From Salminus brasiliensis (Eukaryota; Chordata; Actinopteri; Characiformes; Bryconidae), in the NCBI RefSeq assembly GCF_030463535.1, contig NC_132878.1, positions 34,226,261 through 34,290,260 on the forward strand: a stretch of 64,000 nt of DNA. The letters run 5' to 3'. Below the pieces are notes generated by a model. That model searched no databases. It saw nothing but the letters and a program-made list of their open reading frames with translations, and was not told the origin of the DNA. The position numbers and the translations under genes were made by a program. This document shows, piece after piece, positions 42,811 to 55,600 of this stretch; position 1 is the first letter of the stretch; every line of letters starts with the position of its first letter.

Positions 42811-43829
42811 AACAGTGTTATTTATTTTATATTAAGTGATGCTGACACGGATTCTTCTAATTCCTTGGTGGTACACACTGAATTCAGTGATGATCACTGT
42901 GCTTAAAGAGTTTAATTGTAGAAAAACAAAAACAGTATACTTCATATTAATACAAAATATTCTATTTTATATTTTGTGTGGTCAAAGTTTACTAAGCATT
43001 TGATGAAGGCATAATATCAATGTATTTTTAACATACTGCAAATAACACATACATTTACTGGTATATTTTCAACATACAAATCTGCTGAAGCAGAGCGTAA
43101 ACCAGACATACCGTACATCTAATTCTACGTAAATAAGTATTTAATGCTACTCAATACCAGGACAGGTTTTTACTCCCTGCTGCAAACTGCTAGCCTGACA
43201 ACTTTACTACAGTAATGTCTCTACAGTTTAGTATGTGCATAATGTCACACTATTCACAAATGTCCAAATGCACTGTTCTTCCGCTGATCATGGACAGCTG
43301 AAGGTAAGCAGAGAAGGAGCTGAGGCATTGGCCCTGTCACAATTCTCACCCTAAGCCCCTCCTGGATGTGCACTTTTATAAAGTTGCAGGGAGGGTCATT
43401 CGGGCGTGAGCTTTCAAGTGGTCTCAGAGCCTGTGGAGCAGAATCTTTTCAGAACACACTTCGCCTCATGTCCCTTCACCTGTAGCCCGCATTGCTGCTT
43501 AAATGCCAAACAACTGCTGCTATTTTCACTGTGCAACTGCTAAAATGAATGGATGAATGGAGACACTTGCAAGGATAATGAAACATTAAACATGCTACAG
43601 CAAGTAAAACAGTGCTTGGAGGTCCAGAGGGTGCTTTTCCTGCTCAAGCACAGCTGATTTAACTCACCTGTTAATTGACAGCTTTAGTAGGTCTGTTACA
43701 GCAGGAAAATCAGCAAACTGTGCTGGACCAGCTCCCGTTGCCCAAAGTATGCAGAGAAACAGATGAACTACAGGCTGGAATTATAGAACTACAAAGTGCT
43801 CCTATATGGTAAGTGAAGATGATGTAAAA

Positions 43830-44055
43830 ACACTGAGTTGTGGAGCAGTGGAACTGTGTTCTCTGGAATGATGTTGCTCCATCCCAAACTTTTGGGATTA
43901 GTTCTTCTTGAATGCAATCAAATCTTCACAGCAATGCTCCAAATCTAGTAGAAATCCTTTAGTGCTCCAACAAAATCAGGATTAACTCCTTTTGATTTCA
44001 GCAGATACAATACATGAGCAGGTGTCCCAATACTTTTTCAGGTGTCTATATAGTG
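43830..44055. repeat. Unclassified interspersed repeat, copy 3
   Basis: This segment contains gagcagtggaactgtgttct, aaacttttgggatta, aatgctccaaatctagtaga and gagcaggtgtcccaatactt, in the same order and orientation as at 2340-2640. It lacks the middle part of that copy. Confidence 0.6.
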
Positions 44056-45052
44056 CAACTCTTTCTCTAACATTCAAGTCCAGGGGTGCAGAACAAATAC
44101 TTCATGAGCAGTACATGACACAGAACAGTAAATCAGACTCGATGCTAAACCAAGACGGGACCCTGGACCAAAATAGGAATTGGGCACAATCAGCCTGGTC
44201 AAAGTTCTAGAGACTGGCAAAATCCAGGTAGAGGCTGTGGACTGCCAGCATTGGGACAGCACACAAGACCACTGGCATGGGGACTGGTGACCTGGACACT
44301 GACACTGGAGCCATTGATCTGGGATCTAACACTGGAGCTGCCACTCTTTGGCAAGGTTGGAGACTCTATGGCGTTGGGTTGAGCTGGAGAACTCTGGTTT
44401 ACAGGCTTCCTTGGGGCATTTGATGGCTCTGTGGATTCCCCTCGTGGCTTGCAGGTGTAATCTGTGGAATTTGACCAATCTTCGAGGGGCTTCAGTGGTA
44501 TGAGAGGTGCATCTATGAGGATATCCTAAGTTTCCTCCCACCATGCACCTTAGTCTAACCTGAGGTCTCAGATAAATCAAATAAGTTACTGGGAGCTCTC
44601 AAACCAAATCCCTTCCATATTTTCCAACTCTGTAGAGGTAGCATGACTACGGCACTTTTGCAGATGCAGTTTATGCCCAGTCCACACTAAAGGATAATGC
44701 AGCTAATTTTGAGGCTGATTTGCTCCTCCCAACAATTGCAACAATTGGAAGTCTCCAGATTTCTGGGTGATTGTAAACAATGATTTTCACAGATCATCCA
44801 GTAGTGTTTGAGGAGTCTGTAATAACATTTTTAGTCCTCCGACCTTGTGTAGTCCAAGCCCCCACCCCGATTGTGAATCGTAAATATGAAATGTTTAATA
44901 TTTAAGACTCAGCTTGTAGTGTGGATGCTGATTTTCTGGTGGAAAATGTGTCATTGATGTCATGTCTGAAAGATCATTAACCAATGAAAGCAGTGCTGAA
45001 ACTTTTCATATATGGTCAGCAGTGCTAATATTGCAAAGCCAGCCTGAAGTGA

Positions 45053-45053
<1 letters not shown>

Positions 45054-45129
<76 letters not shown>
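45054..45129. repeat. Compound (CA)n(TA)n microsatellite
   Basis: About 40 bp of CA run directly into about 36 bp of TA. Confidence 0.92.
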
Positions 45130-45132
<3 letters not shown>

Positions 45133-46630
45133 TACATAAACATATGAGGTGATCAAAAAAAAAGCATTAGTGCGCTAAATGTTCAGATTAATATTTGATA
45201 TATTTCAAGCTAGAAGTATAAAGGTTTTGTTACTAGATTTCTGTTCAGTGCCGTAGCATAGCTTTCTTTACACCCACCACCAGAGCATCCTATTTTATCC
45301 TTTTTAACAAAAGCACAAAGAATGATAAACTACAAATAATACTGGGCTTCATTAAGGAGAGGATATGGATATATATGGAAATAGTTAACAGTTTGATAAA
45401 CTTCAGGGCTTTATTCATTTTGATGTGCATGTGTTCTAAAATAATGGTTTACTGAGCAAGTTCATTCTATCTGCCATGATAAATGGCTTTTAAATACAAA
45501 CATACAAGGTGCAAGGACCAAGGATTTAATATTAATATTATTTAATAGTATATGTTATTAAAATGTTATAATCTATGTCTAAGCTTAACTTAGTGGCAGC
45601 ACAGTAACTTTGCTATCTTGAATGAACTTATCACCAAAATCTTTACATTAAAACTATTGTAAATATCTTTACATCTGTGAAATGCTATTTACTGTTTCTT
45701 ACTTTTACATTTATTTCCTGCTAACATCTAAAGGAGCACAAAAGTCTACACCTACTGTACACAGTAAAACTCAACTAATGTTAACCAGTGCTATATCTTA
45801 AGGGTTCTGACATTAGCCCGGGAGCTAACCGCAGCTAACATTTAATTACACTAACCAAGTCACCCAATCACTGTGGACCCACTGGAAACACCATCTTTCT
45901 GCTGTTTACTGGTCGATATTGATGCTGCTGAAGCTGAATTGCTTTCTATGGCTAACTCCTCTTTAAAAACAGCCAAGGTTACCTACTAACTACCTACTAG
46001 CAAGCTTGCTCTCTGAGGTGACAGACCAATGACTGTAGAAAACAGCCTTTGAGACAGACTGAATCACACCACAGTCACTATGCACTCTGCAGCCGTCTTT
46101 GTAACACTACTAGGCACTTAGTCTTCTGTGACTAGAAATGTGTTCCTATTTCAGTGAATGGGTAGAGACCAAAATACAAAGATCAAAATTACAGTTTTAA
46201 AAACATATTGTAAATCATTGACAAACTCTGACAGAAACCTTATAAATAGTAGTGTTTAGCTTGTTCTGACTACTGCACAACACAACGTTTGTTACAGGAC
46301 AGATCCCTAGATAGCAATATTTCTCCCCTGAACTTTTGGGGAAGGGATTTTGCCAGTCCAGTCAGATACAGTGAGAAGAAATTACGCAAATTATTTTTAA
46401 AAATTCTTATTTAAAAATGAGCCCATGAGCCAAAGTGACCTGTAAATCTGACTAGAGCAGGCTGTCCTTACAAACTGAGTGACTGTGTAAGAAGGAAACT
46501 AGTGAGGTAGGCCACCAGGATCCTGTAGATATATTTTTGCATTTTCTAAATGATAAATCTCATTATTTCACAGCTTGACTTTTCTCCTTCAGTGGGGTAA
46601 ATGCATGCATTTGGCTCCACCCTCTCCACT

Positions 46631-46671
<41 letters not shown>

Positions 46672-46712
46672 GCTCTAAAAAGCAGAGTCATGCCCCTCCT
46701 CCTCAGTTCAGA

Positions 46713-46724
46713 GAAAACGAAACT
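46713..46724 (+). promoter_or_regulatory. ISRE upstream of TRIM copy 3
   Basis: GAAAACGAAACT is identical to the copy 2 element. It is 103 bp from the ATG because the (CT)n tract between them is longer. Confidence 0.75.
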
Positions 46725-46740
46725 GATCTCTGTGTCCTGG

Positions 46741-46750
46741 TCTCTCTCTT

Positions 46751-46796
<46 letters not shown>

Positions 46797-46798
46797 AG
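46741..46798. repeat. (CT)n tract between ISRE and start of TRIM copy 3
   Basis: A CT-rich run of about 58 bp, in the presumed leader or transcription start region. Shorter versions occupy the same place in copies 1, 2 and 4. A second CT run is at about 46632-46668, upstream of the ISRE. Confidence 0.85.
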
Positions 46799-46815
46799 TC
46801 TGAGAGTACAGGAAA

Positions 46816-49800
46816 ATGGCAGAGGCCAGTATTTCAGTAGATCAGGACCAGTTCAGCTGTCCAGTCTGTCTGGATCTGCTGAAGGATCCAGTAGCAATTC
46901 CCTGTGGACACAGTTTCTGTATGGTGTGCATTAATGGCTGCTGGGATCAGGAGGATCAGACTGGGCTCTACAGCTGTCCCCAGTGCAGAGAGACGTTCAC
47001 TCCGAGGCCTGTTCTACGCAGAAACAACATGCTGGCTGAAGTGGTGGAGAAGCTGAAGAAGACAGAAGTCCAGGCAGCTTCTCCTGTTCACTGTTATGCT
47101 GAACCTGGAGATGTAGAGTGTGATTTCTGTACTGGGAGAAAACTCAAAGCTGTCAAGTCCTGTCTGATGTGTGTGGCGTCCCTCTGTGAAACTCATCTCA
47201 AACCTCATCTGGAAATCCCTGCCTTGATCAAACACAAGCTGGTCAAAGCCTCCACACAACTACAAGAGCAGATCTGCTCCCAGCATGACAAAATGATTGA
47301 GATCTACTGTCGCACCGACCAGAAATTAATCTGTTATTTGTGTACGATGCATGAACACAAAAGCCACGACACTGTTGCAGCTGTAGCAGAGAGAACTGAG
47401 AGACAGGTGAGAACTGCAACCCTTCAGACTCTGTAATACTGATTAATGGATTTCTAAAAGAGTCAGATATTAGTCAGGGGTTTAAGCTCATTCAGTTCTT
47501 CAAGGAACTCGCTCAGTGCTAGTAGTAAAGCACTCTGAGCAGTCAGTGAACATTTAAACAGCCAACTTTTTACAGCTTTCCAGTGATCACATGACTGTGC
47601 CAAAGCTCTGTAGAACAAGTAGGAATGGTAATTCTTCAGCTGTCATAATTACAAATCCTGTGCTGCCAAATGTTCCTTTTTTTACAGAATCAACTAAAAG
47701 AAAAACAGATGAAATCACAGCAAAGAATCCAGGAGAAAGAGAAGATGCTGCAGGAGCTAAAACAGTCAGTGAACACTCTTAAGGTGAGTAGTGGACATAG
47801 AGCTGATTAAGCAGCTATTTCACAACTCAGTCAGGATCTGAAGTCAGCCAGTGATGTGTAGAACTTCAGGATCCTACACTTCTACAATGTGGACATTAGG
47901 ATCCAGTGTCACAGTCGTAGAGTAAGTGACAGTTGAGCTTTAAATGGACCTCCATCTGATCTTTGTGTGTCCTAACAGAGCTCTGCACAGACGGCAGTGG
48001 CGGACAGTGAGAGGATCTTCACTGAGTTGATCCTCTTCATTGAGAAAAAGCGCTCTGAGGTAACAGAGCTGATCAGAGCTCAGGAGAAGACTGAACTGAG
48101 TGAAGCTGAAGAACTCCTGGAGCAGCTGGAGCAGGAGATCACTGATCTAAAGAGGAGACACACTGAACTGGAGCAGCTTTCACACAAAGAGGATCATGTT
48201 CAGTTCCTCCAGGTAAGAACCACTGTCTGATCTACAGAGAGATCTTCTCCTAATTAATGCTCTGTGTTCTTCAGTGTTTCTTCATTAAAGTGAATTTGCT
48301 CTTTTACATTCATCACTGTTTCTGTCTGTGTAGAGTTTCCAGTCTCTCTGTGATTCTTCTGGATCTGAGGACTCTCCCAACATCCCTGTCCGTCACCATC
48401 TTTCATTTGATAAAGTGATCAAATCTGTATCTGATCTAAAAAAGCAACTAGAGGAATTCTGTGAGGAGAAGCTCAGCAGAATGTCATCACAAGGTAAGAG
48501 GAGCTGTCCTGCTGTGATGTTTGATGATGGAGATGTCTGCTAGGTCACTGTCAGGATGTTATTGGGTGTGTGAGGAGCAGTAGCATACTCAGGTTGTTTG
48601 AAGGGCAAGGACTGAAAAATAAAATGGGCACTTACTACACAACATGGTGTAACAGACTGGTTGAGACAGGCTTCATGTACATAGGGACGTCATTTAGGCG
48701 AGAAGTGTAATTCGTGCTTTGAGCCACCCCTTAAGATGGACACAGAAGATACAGAACCGTCACTGAAAGTGAAGGAAGCATGTGGACTGAGGCGGTAGAG
48801 TAATATTACACAATGTTAAACAAATTTGACTTGGGTTACGTGATGCAGATCTTGCTATTGTTGTCCTGCCCACTACCTGCTTCTCCAAAGATTCATAGTG
48901 CAGTTAGGGTGCTGAGCCTGAGACAGCAACATGAGGCATGCTGTTCTTCCTATTACAGTCAGTGGAGCACCACAATGATTTTGAAGCTGCTTTAAGATTA
49001 AGATAATGTGATTAGACTAAACTCAATCTTCAAAGAAAGCTTGCTGAATCACCTCCTGGAACACTGCAGTAGGATGTCTGAGTTACAGATATTGCAGAAC
49101 AGGTCTAAGTTTTAAACAGTGGGCATGAGTGCTTTAAACTTTACTTTTAAAATACAGTTAAACTCACATAATCTAATCTATCCTAAAAGATACGATGAAA
49201 ACTAAAAAACAGAGAGAGTGCAAATGGAATTAAGTCAAAATGCTAGCTAGATATTAGGCTAACGTATTGCAGTAAGGATTTGTTCGCAGCTGTGCAATGT
49301 GTTTTGTTTGAGGGCTCTGAGTTTTTTTCATCAGAAAGGCCCCTGTAGGGAGCGCTTAGTTTATCCTATTGTGAGGGCACCTATAAAGCACCACATGATA
49401 TTTTCTTTACATTCTAACACATGTAGAGACACTTTTTACAGGACTGCATCCTGGATGTGACAACCTTTGAAATGGCACCCTTTTCTACTGGAAGTGCACT
49501 CATTGTTGGCCTTTTTTATCTAGAGGCACATTATCATAATTTATTGCATGAAGGGGTACCCAAGCAGGGTATTATGTTATTCTCATGTAAAGGACAGCCA
49601 ATTGGGCATTTTGTCTTGCCACTTTTGGGCTTAGGTGCCACTTTAGGGTTCTTTTGCTATGTTTTTTTTAACCATGGGTGTAGAAATCCTCACACTGTAA
49701 CACTGTGACATTTTTCACAAATACAAACCTTTACTGAAGTATATTATTACACATTGTTCAAACGCAACACAGTCTTATTGTGTGTAGAAAACGAGAACGG

Positions 49801-50618
49801 TTCTAGACAGTCTTTGTGTTCTAGCTGTTCACTCTTTACTGTATTGTGTCTCCACAGCTGCAGCAGTTCAGATTTTACTCTCAGAACCAAAAACCAGAGA
49901 AGACTTTCTGCAATGTAGGTGAAACACACAATCACTATAACATCACATCTGTTGGTTCATTTATCTGTGTATTTAGTAACCTTTTCATTATCTGGCTTTT
50001 TTAAATGTATATCTTCAGACTGTAAACAAACAAAACAAACATTAAACATTAAACAAACATTTATTAAGCCACTATAAGTAAAAACTACACTCTCTTTCTT
50101 TAGATTTCTGTGAGCTGACTCTGGATCCCAATACAGTATATCAGCACCTCAGTCTGTCTGAGAACAACAGAGTGGTGATGTGCAGTCGGACTGTCCAGCA
50201 GTACTCTGTTCATCCAGAGAGATTTGACCACTGTTGTCAGGTGTTGAGTAAGGAGAGTGTGAGTGGGCGCTGTTACTGGGAGGTTGAGTGGAGTGGTAGG
50301 GGATATGTGTGCGTATCAGTCTCATATAAAGAGATTAGCAGGAAAGTAGAGTTTGGACACAATGATCAATCCTGGAGTCTGAAGACTTCATCTCCTCTCT
50401 CTTTTTGGCACAACAACATTATGACTACGATCTCAGCTCCACCATCCTCTAGAATAGGAGTGTATGTGGATCACAGTGCAGGAACTCTGTCCTTCTACAG
50501 CGTCTCTGACACAATGACCCTCCTACACACAGTAAACACCACCTTCACTCAGCCTCTCTACGCTGGATTCTACTGTCCTTATTATAACTCTACTATGAAG
50601 TTCTGCAGTTTAAAATGA
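46816..50618 (+). CDS. finTRIM/TRIM16-like E3 ubiquitin ligase, copy 3 (complete)
   Basis: Exons: 46816-47406, 47688-47783, 47979-48212, 48334-48493, 49858-49914 and 50104-50618, totalling 1653 nt and 550 aa. Exon 4 has one extra codon (GSED rather than GSD) compared with copies 1 and 2. RING, both B-boxes and coiled coil are intact. The SPRY begins at residue 380 and has a five-residue deletion after EISRK (reading [11 protein letters not shown]). It also has a changed end, [15 protein letters not shown], where the others keep TVTLC. Since SPRY loops decide target binding in TRIM5- and finTRIM-type proteins, these changes could alter specificity. The promoter has an intact ISRE. The long intron 4 shared with copy 2 indicates a recent common origin. 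Confidence 0.93.
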
Positions 50619-52629
50619 AAATGTGTAACGTTTGGCCAGGGATACTATAGGAATAAACCTGTTTGTAGTGCAAAAAATGTATTAGCATAGAACTGCCCTA
50701 GTTATGTTTTATGTAACTGTATCTTAGTCATAGTTAATTTAAAAAAGAGAAGAAATGCAGATTTAAAATTTTAACAAATATCACTATAGTGTGATAATTT
50801 TTTAAGGAAGTCTATAGAGATAGGACAATAGGATTTTTTGTCAATGGTTCAGATTGTAGATTTTTAAGGTAAATAAATAATTTGAAATGATAGAGAAGAT
50901 ATTGTATACAATAAATGTATACAATTTGATCAGTTATTGTTGTGTCAAAATTTGCCATTTGCCATTTTTAAAACTGGTTGTGTATGTAACTTTTTATGCA
51001 AAAAAACATTTCTGTAGTTCTGTAATAATTACTGGAGCATTTTTCCATAATTGTTTTATGGCTTACTTCATTATAAATGTCAATCAAACTTCATGCTCTT
51101 TCGTCCAATAAAAGCCTAAAATTGTCTAGCTTCATCCACAACCTACAAAAGTCCTTTCATGTGATTCTTTTAAAACTTGTTTAATGTCTGTATAATATAA
51201 TTTAAACATTCTGTTAAAATTCTAAAGAGAATGATGGGCCTTTAGAATTTCCTCACATTCAGTAGGGGTGTAACTGGACAGTTATTCATATCAAACCATC
51301 ACGGTACAGACAATACAGTTCAGTGAACACAGTCGAATGGAGAACACACAGTATACGTTTATTCTCTGATAGGCTATAGACGAAGATTGATGAAGGCAAT
51401 GCATGGCAGAAACCATATATATAAGAGACCCACAGAGAGATTCAGTGATATTCAGGCCTTTTTATATTTTATTTAAAGCCATGACGAAGAGCACAGTGTG
51501 TCTGCATGGTTGGACAGTGGGTTATACGTGTGAAAACAGCGAACATGCTAAAATACTATACCTTGAGACCCACAAAAATAAAGTTTTATTTATTTATTTT
51601 ATAATTTAAGTTTTGTAGTTGAACGAAATGTTACATCATTTGTTTCCCAAAATGCTTCTTAATTCTTTTTTTTATTATAAGTCCCTTGTAGGAGACATCA
51701 GGTGTTTGATCTATGAATGTAGATGTAATGTAATGACAAATCTAGGTCACCTGAAGTAGCCTGAATTTTTTTTAACTTCCTGTTAGTGATCCTGATTAAC
51801 TACAGCTGGTAGCTGTAAAACACATAAAGGTTTTACATTGAATTGAGCTACACACAGTACAGTTCTCTACCAAGACAGTTTAGCACAATATTTTCAATGA
51901 CTATCTATACACTGACACATGCGAACTCCATGACTGTGCTGGGCCGCTGCATGACACGATCAGCAAACAAGAGACTACACACCCGAACACAATGTTTGGA
52001 GTAGCAGTCAGTTTCAACCACTGCAACCTACAGACTGTACTCTCCAAACAGTTTTAGTATGAAACTAAGTTACTGATCTCTTTTAGGAAGTAACTGATGG
52101 TGCTTTGTAGGTACAAAATGGGAAGTGTTTAGAGCTGCTGCTTTGAGAGAGAACTCTACAGTTGATTTAGAAGAATATGCTTCTGGTGCAAACTAGCACC
52201 TGCACAGAGATAGTTGTACCCACTAAACACTGTAGGGTATAAATCAGTTAAAAACCATGGATAAACTGTGATGTTCAGTCAATGCTGCACCCACTGCAAT
52301 TTTCTCAGGCAACCCTAAAGACTACAAAAGGGCCAGATATGACCTCATAGATATATCAGAGAGGCTACAGACACAATTGCAGACTCACGACACATAAGAC
52401 ATGGCCTTTAACATTGGATGTGGTAATCCCTGTAGGGCTGGTGTAAAAAATATTACATCATTTTATATGATATGACTGTTTTCCTCTAAACATGTAACAG
52501 CATGTATTTGGCTCCACCCCTTCTCGCTCTGCTCTCTGAAATTTAGGATCAGGAAGTCATTCCTTCTTAGTTCAAAGAAAACAAAACTGGAGTACTGCTC
52601 TCTCTCTCTCTGTCTGTGAGTTCGGGAGA
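50619..52629. other. Intergenic region between TRIM copies 3 and 4
   Basis: AT-rich with no recognised gene. A tract starting near 51264 (gtaggggtgtaactggacag, then ccatcacggtacagac) recalls decayed hAT-type ends but has no definable boundary. From about 52495 the copy 4 promoter block (ggctccaccccttctcgctc) begins. Confidence 0.6.
52577..52588 (+). promoter_or_regulatory. Degraded ISRE upstream of TRIM copy 4
   Basis: GAAAACAAAACT is the copy 2/3 element with G changed to A in the second GAAA, 53 bp before the ATG. This substitution is expected to weaken IRF binding. Confidence 0.55.
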
Positions 52630-55600
52630 ATGTCTGAGGCCAGTATTTCAGCAGAGCAGGAAAAGTATAGCTGTCCACTCTGCCTGGATCTGCTGAAGGA
52701 CCCAATGACCATCAGCTGTGGACACAGTTTCTGTATGGTTTGCATTAATGAACACTGGGATCAGGAAGATCAGGAGAAAATTTACAGCTGCCCTCGGTGC
52801 ATGTATACGTTCACTCCAAGGCCTGATCTATGCAGAGACGACATGATAGCAGCAGCACTAAAACAAAAAGCTGCTTCTCCTGCTCATTGTTATGCTGGAC
52901 CTGGAGATGTGACGTGTGCTTTCTGCACTTGGAGAAAACTCAAAGCCGTCAAGTCCTGTGTGATGTGTTTGGATCCCTTGTGTGAAACTCACCTCAAACA
53001 TCATGACGAAAATCTTTGCTGGAAAAATCAAACGCTGGGTAAAGCCTCCACTCAACTACATGAGAAGATCTGCTCTCAGCATGATAAACTGATCGAGATC
53101 TACTGTCGCACTGACCAAAAATTGATCTGTCACTTGTGTACAATGGAAGAACACACTGACCATGATACAGTTGGCGCTGCAACAGAGAGAACTGAGAGAC
53201 AGGTGAGATCTACCATCTTTAAGAATTAATGTAGTAAAACAAAATGACTCTCTCCAGTGTACTCTAACTTAGAAAGCTGTGGTCAGCCATGCATCAAGCA
53301 TTCCTGGAGCAGAGAGGGTGCAAAACACCCAATAACCAGTGGCAGCCCACTGAACCCACAACCTTAAAATCAATATCTCACCACTGAACCATGTTTTAAT
53401 TCTAAATGTGCAGTCATTTAGTTCCATAAGGGTGTTTGTTTGTTGTTTTGAAACATCCACTTTTTTCAGGATTTTCCATGACCTTAAAGTGAACTTCATC
53501 TTGTTAGCTGTGGTCAGTACAAATGATTGTTCCTCACAATTCATAAAAATACACATTTATTTGTTTACAGAGTCAGCTACAGGAGATACAAACAAAATCC
53601 CAGCAGAGAATCCAGGCGAAAGAGAAGAAGCTGCAGGAACTGAAACAGGCTGTGAACACTCTTAAGGTGAAAAGAATTGTATAAGTATCAAAAATCATCC
53701 AGAAATTTGCTCACAAAAGGCCCAAAAAAAAATCAGCAATAACCTAAATCAAAAGCTTGTTCCAGTTCTTCATTACTGATGTGAAAATGTTTAACAGTGA
53801 TATTGATAATTTTATTGATAACAGGGATTACAGTATAGGGCATTACATATAACAAACACACATGAAGCTGTAGCTTCTTACTAGTCAGTTTACTAGTCTT
53901 ACTTCAGTTTCCAATCCACTTTAAATGGTGCAGCAATTACATTTACAGTTACAGTGCCTGGACAGTATGAACAATTTAATTTTAGTTAAATTTGACTCCA
54001 CCGTGGTCTACAAATACTTCTTCACAAATCCACTCTTTCGCATATATCAATAAAAATTAAATTAAAATTAATTATTTAAAAATCATACATGTATTTTTCT
54101 GGATTTTTGTTTTAGATTCCATCACTCACAGTTGAAGAGTACCTATGATAAAAATTACAGTCTTCTACATGCTTTGCAAGTGGGAAAACCTTAAAAAATC
54201 AGCAGTGTATCAAATACTTGTTCTCCCCACTGTATCTCTTGAAGAGTGCTTCTCATTTGTTGGACAGGTGTGTAGGTAATGTTCTTCTATAGGATAGAAT
54301 TAATCTTTCATCAGTTCTGAAGGTCTTTCTTGACCAACCAGTCCCTTAATGGTTACTAAGCTCTCTATATTATGGCATATAAGGAAGTTCTCACTTCCTC
54401 CTAATAATGATCCATTATGTAAGTAGACCTCCATCTGATCTCGATGTGTCCTAACAGAGCTCTGCACAGACAGCAGTGGAGGACAGTGAGAGGATCTTTA
54501 CTGAGCTGATCATCTTCATTGAGAAAAAGCGCTCTGAGGTAACAGAGATGATCAGAGCTCAGGAGAAGACTGAACTGAGTGGAGCTGAAGAACTCCTGGA
54601 GCAGCAGGAGCAGGAGATCACTGATCTAAAGAGGAGACACACTGAACTGGAGCAGCTTTCACACAAAGAGGATCATGTTCAGTTCCTCCAGGTACAAAAC
54701 ACTAATCCACACAATAGTTAATTTGAGTTCTCTTTATAGGTAATAATTAACAGGCAGTATTATTCACAGACTGAAGAAATCTATCCTGTACTGTTACCTT
54801 GTCTAATTTAGACTCTAGTATTAAGCCCAGTTTGAGGTGGTTTGAACAGTTGAACTAATCCAGCTCAAACAAGGCTTTACACTTCTGTACTGTAGGTTGT
54901 TTCGTTATTTCTATTTGTGTAGCATTTCTAGTCTCTCTGTGTTTCGTCTGGATCTGGATCTGAGGACTCACCCCACATCCATGTCAATGAACATCTCTCA
55001 TTTGATGAAGTGATTGAATCTGTATCTGATCTGAAAAAGCAACTAGAAGAGTTCTGTGAAGAAAAGCTTAGCAAAAAGTCTCCACATGGTAAGAAGAGCT
55101 GTTGGACTGTCATATATGATATTGGAAATGTCTGGTAGGTCAGGGTGTCAGTGTGTTAGTTTATAATATCTGCAAATTTAAACACAAAGGTTCAGGTTTA
55201 TGAGGAATAAGGGCCAGTTTTCCCTCCTGTCACCTCAAACACCCTCATACAGAAATTATAATAATAATTATTTCCATCTGATTGCGTTATTACGCTGGAT
55301 CATCACAGAAGTGTATAAAACATGGAGCTGCTTAAGTCATATGTATTTCTGTTAAAGTCTAACCTGTTCCAGAGAGAAGAAGAACTTTCCATAGACAGCA
55401 CAGACAGTCATACAGTGCTTTAAGAACAGGACAGTCTTTGTGTTCTAGCTGTTCACTCTTTACTGTATTGTGTCTCCACAGCTGCAGCAGTTCCTATTTT
55501 ACTTTCAGAACCAAAAACCAGAGAAGACTTTCTGCAATGTAGGTGAAACATATGAACCGAACTACAATTTACAAGTTGTAATTATTATTATCTACTGCTT

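Larger units (their letters stand above)
42811..46815. other. Intergenic region between TRIM copies 2 and 3
   Basis: This mostly AT-rich stretch has no recognised gene. It holds the third copy of the unclassified repeat (43830-44055), a compound (CA)n(TA)n microsatellite (45054-45129) and, from about 46572, the copy 3 promoter with expanded (CT)n tracts. The rest shows nothing I can name. Confidence 0.65.
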
